From: an uncultured Erythrobacter sp.
Lineage (GTDB): Bacteria > Pseudomonadota > Alphaproteobacteria > Sphingomonadales > Sphingomonadaceae
Length of the DNA: 64,000 bases
Assembly (NCBI GenBank): GCA_947502305.1
Contig: CANMZA010000001.1
Coordinates: 1,054,001 to 1,118,000, forward strand
Reading direction: 5' to 3'
Position numbers and translations under genes: made by a program. Shown one piece after another: positions 27,486-37,299 of this stretch (the stretch's first letter is position 1; every line of letters starts with the position of its first letter). Under the pieces are notes generated by a model, which saw nothing but the letters and a program-made list of their open reading frames with translations, was not told where the DNA came from and made no database searches.

Positions 27486-28652
27486 ATGTTGGTGTCTATT
27501 TTTCGCGAAGTTTCAAAGGCCTGCCTTGGCTTAACGCTAGTCCTAGCGTTGGGTTTTGGCGGTTCGGCAAAGGCGTTCGCTCAGAGCGCCGAACTCGCGG
27601 TGCCTGCCGATAAAGATTGGCAGCACGATTGGACGTCCATGACCTTCCCGGCTCAGCTTGGAGGTTTTGAACGCAGCGCTATTTCTCAACTTGAAGAGCG
27701 ACAAACCAACGTAGCCGCCCAATATGCAGAACCAAGTTCTGGGTCGATTTTAACGCTGTATATTTATCGTCCGGGCAATCCCTCTGCGGCAATCTGGTTT
27801 GACCGCGCGCTGGTCGCGATTGGCATCGCAGAGGAATACGGGACCGTTGATCTCGAAGAGATGAAAATCGGAACATTCGTGCCGGCGGGCGGAACCAGCG
27901 CAAGCGGCCAGTTCGGTGTATTGGAGGTTGATGGCAATTTTCGAAGCACCGGCGTTGCGCTTTATCGAGCGGGGGAATGGCTGGTCAAATTGCGGATCAG
28001 TTCGCGCCGACTCACGGTTGCGCAAATGGATGCTCTGCTTAAGGAAACTTTGACGCAGCTGCCTGCTCTTCAAGGTCAACCGACTGGCGCGGCCAAATCT
28101 GTGATTGCGTGCGAAGATACACTTGAATTTGGCGAAACCCGCCCAGTTGTCACTGATCTTGGCACTGTCGCCATGGGCCAAGCGATTTCGGTCACGGCGC
28201 AGCAAAGTGCCGCAAATGGCACGACGGAACAAGAACGAGCACAAGGTCTCAGAGTCGCAGACCCAAGCGGGGTAACCTATTGCCGCGAAGGTCAGCGCAA
28301 TTATGAGTATAATGTGTTTCGTCCAATCGGCACGGATGACCGATATACAATCGCGGTGAGGGATGCTGGGTTCAGCATTGAAGTCTATCCCGACATCGTC
28401 GGCACAGCATTAGACACCACAGAAAATAGCACCGGAACCGGCGACGGAGACGGCGATAAAAATGGCGACACTGTATTTGCAGTGCGCTCCGCAACAGGAT
28501 TGGAGATCACCTTGCACACGCCGTTTCGCGGGCTTCCCAACCTTGGGCCAGCATCACAAAGCGCATTGCAAGGCCCCGCAATAGCAAAGGTAAACCGCCC
28601 GCTGTCGGACGATGAAAATCCCGCTGTAACTCTAATGGTTGCCCCAGAATAA
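27486..28652 (+). CDS. Secreted protein, unknown function
   Basis: A 388-residue protein with a signal peptide (hydrophobic ACLGLTLVLALGFGGSA, cleavage near AFAQS). The mature part has an N-terminal domain with DWTSMTFPAQLGGFERS and TLYIYRPG, and a C-terminal half with two cysteines (IACEDTL, VTYCREG). A Gly/Asp-rich turn, GTGDGDGDKNGD, near residue 320 could bind calcium or be a linker. No family recognised. It sits between the MoxR ATPase and its VWA partner on the same strand; whether it is a client of that pair is open. Confidence 0.6.
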   Translation: MLVSIFREVSKACLGLTLVLALGFGGSAKAFAQSAELAVPADKDWQHDWTSMTFPAQLGGFERSAISQLEERQTNVAAQYAEPSSGSILTLYIYRPGNPSAAIWFDRALVAIGIAEEYGTVDLEEMKIGTFVPAGGTSASGQFGVLEVDGNFRSTGVALYRAGEWLVKLRISSRRLTVAQMDALLKETLTQLPALQGQPTGAAKSVIACEDTLEFGETRPVVTDLGTVAMGQAISVTAQQSAANGTTEQERAQGLRVADPSGVTYCREGQRNYEYNVFRPIGTDDRYTIAVRDAGFSIEVYPDIVGTALDTTENSTGTGDGDGDKNGDTVFAVRSATGLEITLHTPFRGLPNLGPASQSALQGPAIAKVNRPLSDDENPAVTLMVAPE

Positions 28653-28682
28653 GTTTACGCCAGCGAGTTTTTCGGTGAAGCC

Positions 28683-30080
28683 TCAATCCGCATAAGCAAA
28701 TTCAAAGTCACCCCAGCGGCGGCCATTGATAAACAGCGGGACGTAAATGTTGCGCACCACCATATATTGGGTCCCGTCGCCTTCCTGACGATACACCGCC
28801 ATCATATAAGGGGCGTTGCTGCTCTTGGCGCGTTTGTCGATCGGCTCCAGCAAGATGCGGCCATTGCGGCAATGTTTGGTGTCATGCGTCAAATCGCCGG
28901 TCGGCTCGCGTGACATTTCGCTGATATGAGTGGGCAAGAACCCTTTGGTATCGGTGCACGCGGCGGCGCGCACGCTGGGGTCGGCATCCTTGGCCGCGTC
29001 CAGCATTGGCCGCCAATTGCGGTCGGCCCAATCGTTCAAACCTGTGCGGAAACGCGGCGGGTTGCTGCCGGTGATGGGCTGGTAATCTTGGTCGAAAAAC
29101 TGCGCGGCGGAAATCTCACCGCTTTGGATCGCGGCTTCTGCGGCGGCGGCGACTTCGCGGGCCATTTCCTGCGCGCGTTCAACCATGATGCTGTCTTGCG
29201 GGCTTAGCCCGGCTTGCACCAGAGAATCGAACATCTCGCTCGCGGTCAGCTCCAGCTCCTCCATCTGGTGATGGGCGCCTTGCAATTGATCTTCATTGGT
29301 GCGCGCCGCTTCGTCAAAACTGGTCAGAACGCGCTGCACCGCATCGACATGGCCGCTGATCGTGCCGGTTGACCGCGCGATCACATCGTTTTGCTTATCA
29401 ACTTCTTCGACCAATTCTCCGACGCTGGAAATTGTGCTTTCGATCCGCGCCACCGATTCCTTGGCCGCGCCGCTTGCTTGCGACCCCTCTTCGATACGAC
29501 CGATAAACACGCCGGCCTCTTCGCCGAGTGCATCAATCGTTGTCGCGATTTCAACGGTTGCTTGCCGCGTATCATTGGCGAGGCTTTTGACCTCTGATGC
29601 CACCACCGCGAATGTCCGGCCCGCATCGCCCGCACGCATCGCCTCAATCGTGGCGTTCAGCGCCAGAATATTGGTGGTTTCTGCAATGTCTTCAATGTCT
29701 TTGGCGCTGCGGCGGACTTGTTCCATCGCGGCGGAAAAACTCGTCACATGTTGGCCCAGCGTATCGACCAATTCCAACAGAGAACCAATCTGGCTGAGCG
29801 AGGATTGGATAAGCGATGTGCCCTCGCCCAACCGTTCAATCGCGCGCTCAGACAGCAAACGCGCCTCATCACTGGCTTCGGCAACCTTCGATTGGTCTGC
29901 TTCCAGCGCAGAAACGGTGCCTTGCAGAGCATGATGCTCTTCGCGCAAAACTTCGGAGGACCGGATCACCGCCTCAACCACGCCCGCCACATCGGAACAG
30001 CCCACGGTGACGGCCCCGCATTTCTCGGGTATTTTGTCCAAAGCAGATGCGTTGGCGGTATCGATTGCAATCGGTTTCAT
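28683..30080 (-). CDS. Soluble methyl-accepting chemotaxis-like protein with C-terminal sensor
   Basis: A 465-residue protein without transmembrane segment or HAMP. Residues about 35-300 form the MCP coiled-coil hairpin, with the conserved tip [20 protein letters not shown] and [19 protein letters not shown]. The last 135 residues ([38 protein letters not shown], ending [12 protein letters not shown]) form a Cache-like domain seen C-terminally in some cytoplasmic transducers. So the sensor follows the signalling hairpin. No che gene lies nearby. Ligand unknown. Confidence 0.85.
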   Translation of the reverse strand: MKPIAIDTANASALDKIPEKCGAVTVGCSDVAGVVEAVIRSSEVLREEHHALQGTVSALEADQSKVAEASDEARLLSERAIERLGEGTSLIQSSLSQIGSLLELVDTLGQHVTSFSAAMEQVRRSAKDIEDIAETTNILALNATIEAMRAGDAGRTFAVVASEVKSLANDTRQATVEIATTIDALGEEAGVFIGRIEEGSQASGAAKESVARIESTISSVGELVEEVDKQNDVIARSTGTISGHVDAVQRVLTSFDEAARTNEDQLQGAHHQMEELELTASEMFDSLVQAGLSPQDSIMVERAQEMAREVAAAAEAAIQSGEISAAQFFDQDYQPITGSNPPRFRTGLNDWADRNWRPMLDAAKDADPSVRAAACTDTKGFLPTHISEMSREPTGDLTHDTKHCRNGRILLEPIDKRAKSSNAPYMMAVYRQEGDGTQYMVVRNIYVPLFINGRRWGDFEFAYAD

Positions 30081-30258
30081 GTGAGCTCAGTCCCCTGTCT
30101 GCACCCGCACTAACTCGAATATGGTTAGCGAACCTTTAAGGGTTTCCCCGCGGTGCGGGTTATTGGCCTCGATTAATTGTCTGAGCCGATTGATCTGATC
30201 AAAATGAAGGGGGCGAAGGGACTAGTAAGCGCCGCGCTTCGCCGGTATCACTGCGCCC

Positions 30259-31443
30259 ATGTTTTTCAACTTCATGGACGAGCTGCGCGAATCCGGCATT
30301 GGCGCGAGTTTTAAAGAACATCTGACCCTGCTTGAGGCGTTGGATAAAGACGTGATCGAGCAGACGCCTGAGGCGTTTTATTACCTGTCACGCGCAACCT
30401 TTGTGAAAGACGAAGGGATGCTCGATAAGTTCGATCAAGTGTTCCACAAAGTATTCAAAGGTGTGATGACCGATTACGGCCAAAACCCGGTCGATATCCC
30501 CGAAGATTGGCTCAAAGCCGTCGCCGAAAAATTCCTCACAGAAGAGGAAATGGCAGAGATCGAATCCCTGGGTGATTGGGACAAGATTATGGAGACGCTG
30601 AAAGAGCGTCTGGCCGAACAAGAAAAGCGCCACGAGGGCGGCAATAAATGGATCGGCACGGGCGGCAAATCGCCCTTCGGCAATTCCGGTTACAACCCAG
30701 AAGGCGTGAGGATCGGCGGCGAAAGCAAGCATAAGCGCGCGATCAAAGTCTGGGAAAAGCGCGAGTTTAAAAACCTCGACAACACCAAGGAATTGGGCAC
30801 CCGCAATATCAAGATGGCCCTGCGCCGTTTGCGCCGGTTTGCCCGCGAAGGGGCACAGGATCAGCTTGATCTGGATGCGACCATTGATGGCACAGCGAAA
30901 CAAGGCTGGCTGGATATTCACATGCGCGCGGAACGCCGCAATGCGGTGAAATTGCTCCTGTTCCTCGATGTGGGCGGGTCGATGGACCCGTTTATCAAAC
31001 TGGTCGAAGAATTGTTCAGCGCCGCGACGGCGGAGTTCAAAAATCTCGAATTTTTCTACTTCCACAACTGCCTTTACGAAGGCGTGTGGAAGGACAACAA
31101 ACGCCGCTGGCAAGAACGCACCAAGACATGGGACGTGCTGCACAAATACGGCCATGATTACAAAGTGATCTTCGTCGGCGATGCCGCGATGAGCCCCTAT
31201 GAAATCACCCATGCCGGCGGCAGCGTCGAACATATGAACGAAGAGGCCGGCGTCCAATGGATGAAGCGTGTCACAGACACATATCCCGCGACCGTGTGGC
31301 TAAACCCCGTGCCCGAAAAGCAATGGGGATATTCCCAATCGACCAAAATGCTCAAGGAACTGGTCGGGGACCGGATGTATGGATTGACGCTGGACGGTTT
31401 GGACGATGCGATGCGAGAGCTAAGCCGTAAGCAAGGGCATTGA
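30259..31443 (+). CDS. VWA-domain CoxE-like protein, MoxR partner
   Basis: A 394-residue protein with an N-terminal helical region, a Lys/Gly-rich linker (GGNKWIGTGGKSPFGNSGYN) and a C-terminal von Willebrand A domain. The MIDAS is FLDVGGSMDPF near residue 236, with the first Ser of DxSxS changed to Gly, as is common in this family. It belongs with MoxR AAA+ ATPases such as the one at 26539. TGA of this gene is 4 bases from the next GTG start. Confidence 0.88.
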   Translation: MFFNFMDELRESGIGASFKEHLTLLEALDKDVIEQTPEAFYYLSRATFVKDEGMLDKFDQVFHKVFKGVMTDYGQNPVDIPEDWLKAVAEKFLTEEEMAEIESLGDWDKIMETLKERLAEQEKRHEGGNKWIGTGGKSPFGNSGYNPEGVRIGGESKHKRAIKVWEKREFKNLDNTKELGTRNIKMALRRLRRFAREGAQDQLDLDATIDGTAKQGWLDIHMRAERRNAVKLLLFLDVGGSMDPFIKLVEELFSAATAEFKNLEFFYFHNCLYEGVWKDNKRRWQERTKTWDVLHKYGHDYKVIFVGDAAMSPYEITHAGGSVEHMNEEAGVQWMKRVTDTYPATVWLNPVPEKQWGYSQSTKMLKELVGDRMYGLTLDGLDDAMRELSRKQGH

Positions 31444-31447
31444 GGGC

Positions 31448-32704
31448 GTGAGAACAATTTTCAAAGGCGGCCTGATTGTTCTCGGGCTGCTGATTGCTTT
31501 GCTGTTGATCTTTGGGCTTTGGTTGTGGAACGCGACGCGCCTGCCGGTTGACCTTCCGCCATCACAGGTACCTGTCCGCGGCGATTTTGTGTTGTCACAA
31601 TTCTATGTGCCGCCTGAAACAATCCCCTCCGATCCGGGCGTGATGATCCGGCAAGAAACGCTCGAAGGAAATTCTGTTCTTGAGAGCGCGGACGCCAATA
31701 TCCGCCTGTTATACAGTTCAACCGATGGACTTGGCGGACAGGATGTCACGGCCGTTTCAGGAGCTCTATACCTCCCTGCTGGTGAAGCTCCCGAAGGGGG
31801 CTGGCCATTGATGATTTGGTCGCATGGGACTGTTGGTATCGGGGACGTTTGTGCGCCGTCATATGCCGGGCGCGGCGAACGCGATCCGGCCTATCTCAAT
31901 CCTTGGCTACAGCAAGGATTTGCGATTGCTGCGTCCGATTATCAAGGGCTCGGCACCCCCGGAACGCATCCGTATATGGATGCCCGGACTATGGCGTACA
32001 ACAATCTCGACCTGGCCCGGGCACTGCACTCCACTGATTTGCCTTTATCGACCAATTTCGTGATCGCTGGACAGTCGCAAGGAGCCACCGGCGCCCTCGC
32101 CAGCGCCAGTTATGCCGAAGATTACGCGGGCGGCGCGGACCTTGCTGGCGTTATTGCGACCGGGATCCCGCATTTTTCACCACCCGTGATTTGGGAGTTG
32201 GCGGCCAATTCAGATCGCGACGAAGTCTCCGCTTCGGTTGGTTTGTCCTTGTATATGCTCGCATTTGCAGAAATGCTCGACCCAGATTTCGAGATGGATG
32301 CAGTGTTGACTGACCAGGCGAGAACTGTGGTGGAAAAGATCGATGAAACATGCGTTTTCGACTTCATCAGCGCCACGCAGCAGGCCCGACTTTCAAACAG
32401 TACAACCTTCAATTCTCGGGTCGAAGTGCCGCTGATCAAAGTGTTCTCCCGCGCCGGGCTGTATAACCTTGATTTTGACACGCCGGTCTTTGCTGGATCC
32501 GGCACCGCCGATAAAATCACGCCATTCTTTATGCAGCAGGAATTTCTAGCTGATGCATGCGATGCAGGGGCAACGATCAATGCGGTGACTTATGACGGGG
32601 CGAACCACAATCAAGGATTGTTGCAATCGACCCAAAGCGCTCAAGACTTTGCGAGATTGGTTCTATCCGGCGGTGAGGTTTCCAACAGCTGCGAAGAGCG
32701 ATGA
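31448..32704 (+). CDS. Secretory lipase family alpha/beta hydrolase
   Basis: A 418-residue protein with an N-terminal signal anchor (about residues 5-27, GLIVLGLLIALLLIFGLWLW) and an alpha/beta hydrolase fold. The nucleophile elbow is IAGQSQGATGA (Ser about 209); ASDYQGLGTPG before it is typical of the secretory (LIP) lipases, and FAGSGTADKITP and GANHNQG supply the likely Asp and His. GTG start; ends in a 4-base ATGA overlap with the next gene. Substrate probably an ester or triglyceride, not shown. Confidence 0.85.
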   Translation: MRTIFKGGLIVLGLLIALLLIFGLWLWNATRLPVDLPPSQVPVRGDFVLSQFYVPPETIPSDPGVMIRQETLEGNSVLESADANIRLLYSSTDGLGGQDVTAVSGALYLPAGEAPEGGWPLMIWSHGTVGIGDVCAPSYAGRGERDPAYLNPWLQQGFAIAASDYQGLGTPGTHPYMDARTMAYNNLDLARALHSTDLPLSTNFVIAGQSQGATGALASASYAEDYAGGADLAGVIATGIPHFSPPVIWELAANSDRDEVSASVGLSLYMLAFAEMLDPDFEMDAVLTDQARTVVEKIDETCVFDFISATQQARLSNSTTFNSRVEVPLIKVFSRAGLYNLDFDTPVFAGSGTADKITPFFMQQEFLADACDAGATINAVTYDGANHNQGLLQSTQSAQDFARLVLSGGEVSNSCEER

Positions 32705-33102
32705 CCACGCTAAAATATGCCTTATACGGCCAATTTATCTGGTTCGCGCTGGCCTCAATTTACAACGGCCTAAGTCTCGTTTCGCTTAGCCACAGCGGGG
32801 TCGGGTTTGCTGGCGATCAAGCAATTACGGTTTCGGCTATGATGGCCGCGCTCGTTTTTTTCGCCGTGACATTGATTGGATTGAAGAACTGGCTTTTAGC
32901 CTATCGCGTTCTCGCCCCGGGAGTCACGATAATGCTGTTTTTGGGCGGCGTTCTCAAACATGTGAGCGCCGGACCTGTTGATTATGCCTCGTACTTAGCC
33001 TGGGCACTTGCAATTGGTATCAATGTGTTTGGCGTTGTCGTTTACACGCTCGGTTCTGCCGCCGCTTTTTCGGCGCGCTTATCCTCAACCTCACCTCAAT
33101 AA
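32701..33102 (+). CDS. Small four-helix membrane protein, unknown
   Basis: A 133-residue hydrophobic protein with four predicted membrane helices (about 8-28, 42-60, 68-86, 95-118). It is translationally coupled to the lipase gene by an ATGA overlap, and its 3' end overlaps the convergent NamZ-type gene by 7 bases. No family recognised. Confidence 0.65.
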   Translation: MTTLKYALYGQFIWFALASIYNGLSLVSLSHSGVGFAGDQAITVSAMMAALVFFAVTLIGLKNWLLAYRVLAPGVTIMLFLGGVLKHVSAGPVDYASYLAWALAIGINVFGVVVYTLGSAAAFSARLSSTSPQ

Positions 33103-34328
33103 ATCACATGCTCTCGCACGGCCTGCGCCCAAGCCGCCTCATCATGCGACGCCAGTGCATCAAGCGCATCCGGCCCAGCATCTGGATCATCGACCCATTC
33201 GCGCAATGACGGCCCGCCATTGATCACATCAATCGCCAGCACATCATTGGTGTACTCATATTTGAAATCCTTACCCCGCCACAGATCATAGTCTGGATAA
33301 AGCCGCCGGATCGCTTTGAACGCCAACGCTTGCATGCGCCATGGTTGGAATTGATCGTGACCGTAATCCGGCCCTTCTGCGTGCAACATCAATGCATTAC
33401 ACAGCTTTCCTGCGTGTTTGTGGAAAGTCGGTTCAAACCAGCAATCGCGAACGCGCACGCCGCTGCACCATTCAGGCGCGAAGGATAGCATCTCCGCCAT
33501 TACCGCTTTGGCGTCAATGTCGGGCGCGCCGAACAGAACCTCCAATGGCCGCGTGGTCCCGCGCCCTTCTGAGACCGTGGCGCCTTCGATCATCACGGTG
33601 CCAGCATAACACCGCGCCATATTCACGCTGGCGGCATTGGGCGATGGGTTGATCCACACGCGGTCGGCGGGCCAGCCATAACCGCTGCCGACTGATTTGT
33701 TACCCGATGCGGGCCGCCACCCTTCCATCGCCACGACTTTATAGGCGACGCCGAGTTCGAAATGTTCGGAAAACCAATGCCCCATTTCGCCAAGCGTAAG
33801 GCCGTGCCGCATTGGCATCGGCGCCGCGCCAACGAAACTCTCATGCCCGGGAACCAGCATCGTCCCCTCCACAATCCGGCCAGCGGGGTTTGGACGGTCC
33901 AAAACCCACACTTCTTTGCCGTGTTTTTGTGCCTCTTCAAGCAGATAGAGCAATGTCGTGACAAAGGTGTAGATGCGGCACCCCAAGTCTTGCAGGTCGA
34001 ATAAGAACACATCCGCGCTCGACATCATTTGCCCGGTTGGGCGTCGCACTTCGCCATAGAGGCTGAAGACCGGAATGCCGTAATGGGCATCAACCTCATC
34101 GCCCGTTTCAACCATATTGTCTTGCTTGTCCCCCTTCAGCCCGTGCTGCGGGCCAAAGGCGCTTGTGATGTTCACGCCCGCCGCGATTAGCGCGTCGAGG
34201 CTGTGGGTTAGATCCTCGGTCACGCTGGCCGGATGGGCAACAAGCGCGACGCGCCGCCCTTCCAATTCGCCCAGCAATTGCGGGTCAGCGAGCAAGCGGT
34301 CGATGCCAAATTTCACAGATGAAGTCAT
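33096..34328 (-). CDS. DUF1343 / NamZ-type exo-beta-N-acetylmuramidase
   Basis: A 410-residue protein of the DUF1343 family. Characterised members (NamZ) remove N-acetylmuramic acid from the non-reducing end of peptidoglycan fragments. Family landmarks are RVALVAHPASVTEDLTHSLD, FGPQHGLKGDKQDNM, IPVFSLYGEVRRPT, FDLQDLGCRIYTFV, LDRPNPAGR and HGLTLGEMGHWFS. No obvious signal peptide, which would place it in the cytosol unlike some relatives. The ATG at 34328 is chosen because the conserved region starts there. Confidence 0.88.
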   Translation of the reverse strand: MTSSVKFGIDRLLADPQLLGELEGRRVALVAHPASVTEDLTHSLDALIAAGVNITSAFGPQHGLKGDKQDNMVETGDEVDAHYGIPVFSLYGEVRRPTGQMMSSADVFLFDLQDLGCRIYTFVTTLLYLLEEAQKHGKEVWVLDRPNPAGRIVEGTMLVPGHESFVGAAPMPMRHGLTLGEMGHWFSEHFELGVAYKVVAMEGWRPASGNKSVGSGYGWPADRVWINPSPNAASVNMARCYAGTVMIEGATVSEGRGTTRPLEVLFGAPDIDAKAVMAEMLSFAPEWCSGVRVRDCWFEPTFHKHAGKLCNALMLHAEGPDYGHDQFQPWRMQALAFKAIRRLYPDYDLWRGKDFKYEYTNDVLAIDVINGGPSLREWVDDPDAGPDALDALASHDEAAWAQAVREHVIY

Positions 34329-34398
34329 AAAGACCGAGTTGGAACAGCGCGGCGGCAAAGGCAATTGCTTTTGCGCGTATGAAGCCTATCGCACAAGG

Positions 34399-34890
34399 AT
34401 GGATATCGAATGGACCCCCGCCCTGATCGCCGCTGCATGGGCCATTGTTCTGGGCGGTGCGGGCGGGTTGCTGACTGAAATCGGCGAATGGTACCGGGAT
34501 TTGAACAAGCCGAGCTGGCAACCGCCCGATTGGCTTTTCGGCCCGGCATGGACGCTTATCCTCGGCCTTTCCGGTTGGAGCTTTTATCTCGCATGGACCG
34601 CCGCGCCGCAATTGGGTGACCGCGCGTTTATCGGCGCGCTGTTCGCCGCCAATTTTGTGCTGCATTTGCTTTGGTCACCGCTGTTTTTCAAGATTAAACG
34701 GCCTGATTGGGCGTTGTTTGAAAACGGCTTTTTGTGGCTTTCGGTACTGTCGCTATTCGTGTTTTTGGGCGACTACTCGACCCTCGCAGGTTGGCTCAAC
34801 GCGCCATATTTGGCGTGGGTCACTTTTGCGGCATTCCTCAATTGGAAAATTGTTCAGCTCAACGCCCCTTTCGGCAAAGCTGCGACCTAG
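34399..34890 (+). CDS. TspO/MBR family protein
   Basis: A 163-residue, five-helix membrane protein of the tryptophan-rich sensory protein family, which binds porphyrins and related ligands. The marks are GAGGLLTEIGEWYRDLNKPS, the WQPPDWLFGPAWTLI motif and many Trp residues in the helices. The ATG at 34399 starts the conserved part; the frame extends upstream over the divergent gene without homology. Divergent from the NamZ-type gene, with about 70 bases between. Confidence 0.9.
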   Translation: MDIEWTPALIAAAWAIVLGGAGGLLTEIGEWYRDLNKPSWQPPDWLFGPAWTLILGLSGWSFYLAWTAAPQLGDRAFIGALFAANFVLHLLWSPLFFKIKRPDWALFENGFLWLSVLSLFVFLGDYSTLAGWLNAPYLAWVTFAAFLNWKIVQLNAPFGKAAT

Positions 34891-34894
34891 GCTC

Positions 34895-35440
34895 CTATGT
34901 ATTGGGTGTAGCGCCCCGCTCCACAATCATCTGGCGGCAGGCTTCTGCGTGAAACTCCGCTTTGCCCGGCCCGAATGCCAGCGCCCAGAATTGTAGACCG
35001 CCATCGGCGTGTTCAACAATCGCGTTGAGCGCAACTTGTGCAGGCGCCGCCAATTCTGCCGCGATCTTTGCCTTCAGCACCAATTCGCCCATCCCATTCG
35101 CGCTGGCATGGCCGCAGCTTAGCGAAATCGCATCAACCGGCGCATCACGCATCCCTTCGCGGAAGGAATCGAAATCATACGCGGCCCAGCGGCCTGATGG
35201 GGACAAGTTGAATTCGCGGTACCAGGTGCCGCCGATTGGCTGCCAAAAAATTTCAAAACAGGTCGTCTTCCAAAGATCGTCCGTCCGCTCAGAGGGGCGC
35301 GCCGGTGGCAGAATGATCGCACCCACGTCCCCTTCAAAGCAAAATTCCGCCTCGCATCCTTCAGGTGTGGCGTTAAGCGAAGCGGTCACGGCCTTTATCG
35401 GGCCAAGGTCGCATGTCTGATGAAGCATGAGTGGTTGCAT
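34895..35440 (-). CDS. DOMON-like domain protein
   Basis: A 181-residue soluble protein matching the short DOMON-like family common in sphingomonads: DDLWKTTCFEIFWQPIGG, YREFNLSPSGRWAAYDFDSFREGM and the C-terminal FWALAFGPGKAEFH. DOMON domains bind heme or sugars; no function is known here. No signal peptide. It ends 5 bases from the convergent tspO gene and is divergent from tyrS. Confidence 0.8.
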   Translation of the reverse strand: MQPLMLHQTCDLGPIKAVTASLNATPEGCEAEFCFEGDVGAIILPPARPSERTDDLWKTTCFEIFWQPIGGTWYREFNLSPSGRWAAYDFDSFREGMRDAPVDAISLSCGHASANGMGELVLKAKIAAELAAPAQVALNAIVEHADGGLQFWALAFGPGKAEFHAEACRQMIVERGATPNT

Positions 35441-35516
35441 ATATTTTCTATCGCTTAGCCGCCGCACATGAGCAAGCCACTAGAAGCGCCCTCCCCACAC
35501 TGATAAGCGCCATCAC

Positions 35517-36758
35517 ATGAAAACTTACGAATCCGATTTGCTGCGCCTGTTGGAAGAGCGCGGCCACTTGCACCAGATCACCGATGCTGGCGCACTTGAT
35601 GCTTTGGCCGTGAAGAAAACCATCACCGGCTATGTCGGTTTCGATCCCACGGCCCCTTCGCTGCATATCGGAAATTTGGCGTCCATCATGTTGCTGCGGC
35701 GGCTGCAACAGGCGGGGCACCGGCCCATCGTCATCATGGGCGGCGGCACAGCCAAGGTGGGCGATCCCTCGGGCAAAGACGAAACGCGCCAAATGTTGAC
35801 GGATGAACGGCTCGCCAGCAACATTGCGTCGATCAAAGGCAGCTTTGAAAAGGTTCTGCGCTTTGACGATAGCGCCAATGAGACTGAAACTGGCGCTGTG
35901 CTGATCAACAATGACGATTGGCTCAGCAAATTGGGTTACATCGAATTGCTGCGCGATGTCGGGCCGCATTTCACCATCAACCGCATGCTCAGCTTCGATT
36001 CGGTCAAAACCCGCCTTGATCGGGAACAGCCGCTCAGCTTCCTCGAGTTTAATTACATGATCATGCAGGCGTATGATTACCTCGTTCTGGCGCGCGATTA
36101 CGATTGCCAGCTGCAATTGGGCGGCAGCGATCAATGGGGCAATATCGTCAATGGTATTGAACTGAACCGGCGGATTGATAGCCGCGAAGTGTACGGCTTC
36201 ACCGCGCCGCTGATCACCCGCGCCGATGGTGCAAAAATGGGCAAATCCGTCGATGGCGCGATTTGGCTGAATGAGGCGCAATTGCCCGCTTATGATTTCT
36301 GGCAATATTGGCGCAACACGGATGACCGTGATGTCGGACGGTTCTTGAAACTCTTCACCGACTTACCGCTGGATGAAATTGCCCGGTTAGAGGCGTTGGA
36401 AGGCGCTGAGATCAATGATGCGAAAGTCGTTCTTGCCAATGAAGTGACCAAATTGGTCCGCGGAGAAGACGCGGCCAAAGGGGCCGAAGCAACCGCGCGC
36501 GAGACCTTTGTCGGAGGCGGCGCTGGGGATGATTTGCCCACTCTTGCGGTTGGCTCGTCCGGCATGCGGCTTGGCGCGGTTCTTACTGATATTGGGTTCA
36601 CCGCGTCGAACAAAGAGGCAAAGCGCAAGATTGCCGAGGGCGCAGTGAAGATCGACGATGACACGATTTTGGACCCAGGATTTGTCGTTGTCGCGCATGA
36701 AGGCACGACACTCAAAATCAGTCTTGGCAAAAAGAAACACGGGCTAATTACGCGTTAG
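35517..36758 (+). CDS. tyrS: Tyrosyl-tRNA synthetase
   Basis: Charges tRNA-Tyr. The 413-residue class I synthetase has the HIGH-equivalent FDPTAPSLHIGNL, the tyrosine-binding LQLGGSDQWGNIV, the KMSKS-equivalent KMGKSVDGAIWL and a C-terminal S4 RNA-binding domain (SNKEAKRKIAEGAVKIDD). Normal length. The stop codon lies inside a 10-bp hairpin. Confidence 0.97.
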   Translation: MKTYESDLLRLLEERGHLHQITDAGALDALAVKKTITGYVGFDPTAPSLHIGNLASIMLLRRLQQAGHRPIVIMGGGTAKVGDPSGKDETRQMLTDERLASNIASIKGSFEKVLRFDDSANETETGAVLINNDDWLSKLGYIELLRDVGPHFTINRMLSFDSVKTRLDREQPLSFLEFNYMIMQAYDYLVLARDYDCQLQLGGSDQWGNIVNGIELNRRIDSREVYGFTAPLITRADGAKMGKSVDGAIWLNEAQLPAYDFWQYWRNTDDRDVGRFLKLFTDLPLDEIARLEALEGAEINDAKVVLANEVTKLVRGEDAAKGAEATARETFVGGGAGDDLPTLAVGSSGMRLGAVLTDIGFTASNKEAKRKIAEGAVKIDDDTILDPGFVVVAHEGTTLKISLGKKKHGLITR

Positions 36759-36764
36759 CCCGTG
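36738..36764 (+). other. 10-bp hairpin spanning the tyrS stop codon
   Basis: CACGGGCTAA (36738-36747) pairs perfectly with TTAGCCCGTG (36755-36764) around a 7-base loop; the TAG stop of tyrS at 36756-36758 is in the 3' arm. No T-tract follows, so it is not a classical terminator; it may stabilise the 3' end. Confidence 0.5.
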
Positions 36765-36891
36765 CCGGCGGCGGGCTGAATCCACACACATTCCCGCAGA
36801 ACTTTACGAATTATCAGCCTTTTTCACGCATTACAGGTTGTCCGGGCAAATTGGTCCGGATCGGGTAATTGTAATGAAGGGGTGTTGACCT

Positions 36892-37230
36892 GTGTCAGCC
36901 GGAGCAAGTCTTAGCGTAACCGATCTGCGCCGCGCTGCGCGTCATCCGGTGGATTTCCCGGTGATCGTGGAACATTTTTCCTACGGCGACCTCAATTTGC
37001 ATGTCTGCAATATTTCCGCCCACGGCTTTATGGTCGATGATGCGGGTAAGCTCGACCGGGGTGACCGGGTCATTATTCGCCTGCCGATTGTTGGCCGGAT
37101 TGAGGCTTACGTTATCTGGACCCGCGAAGAACGCGCCGGTTTTCAGTTTGAACGGATCATCCGACTTGATGATTTTGTCGCCATTATCGACACGCTGCAA
37201 CCGAACCCACGCCTGCGCCGCGACCGGTAA
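36892..37230 (+). CDS. PilZ domain protein
   Basis: A 112-residue single PilZ domain, the common receptor for cyclic di-GMP. The two binding motifs are present: RRAARHPVDFPV (RxxxR) near the N-terminus and CNISAHGFMVDD (D/NxSxxG) about 30 residues later. GTG start; the AAGGGG ribosome site is about 10 bases away, a little far. Flanked by tyrS and an MFS gene, so the partner process is not evident. Confidence 0.88.
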   Translation: MSAGASLSVTDLRRAARHPVDFPVIVEHFSYGDLNLHVCNISAHGFMVDDAGKLDRGDRVIIRLPIVGRIEAYVIWTREERAGFQFERIIRLDDFVAIIDTLQPNPRLRRDR

Positions 37231-37299
37231 CCCCCCCCTCTAGGGTACAATTCAAACAGCTTGCTTGGCAGACCGCATCGCGGCTGGCATGGCATTTGG

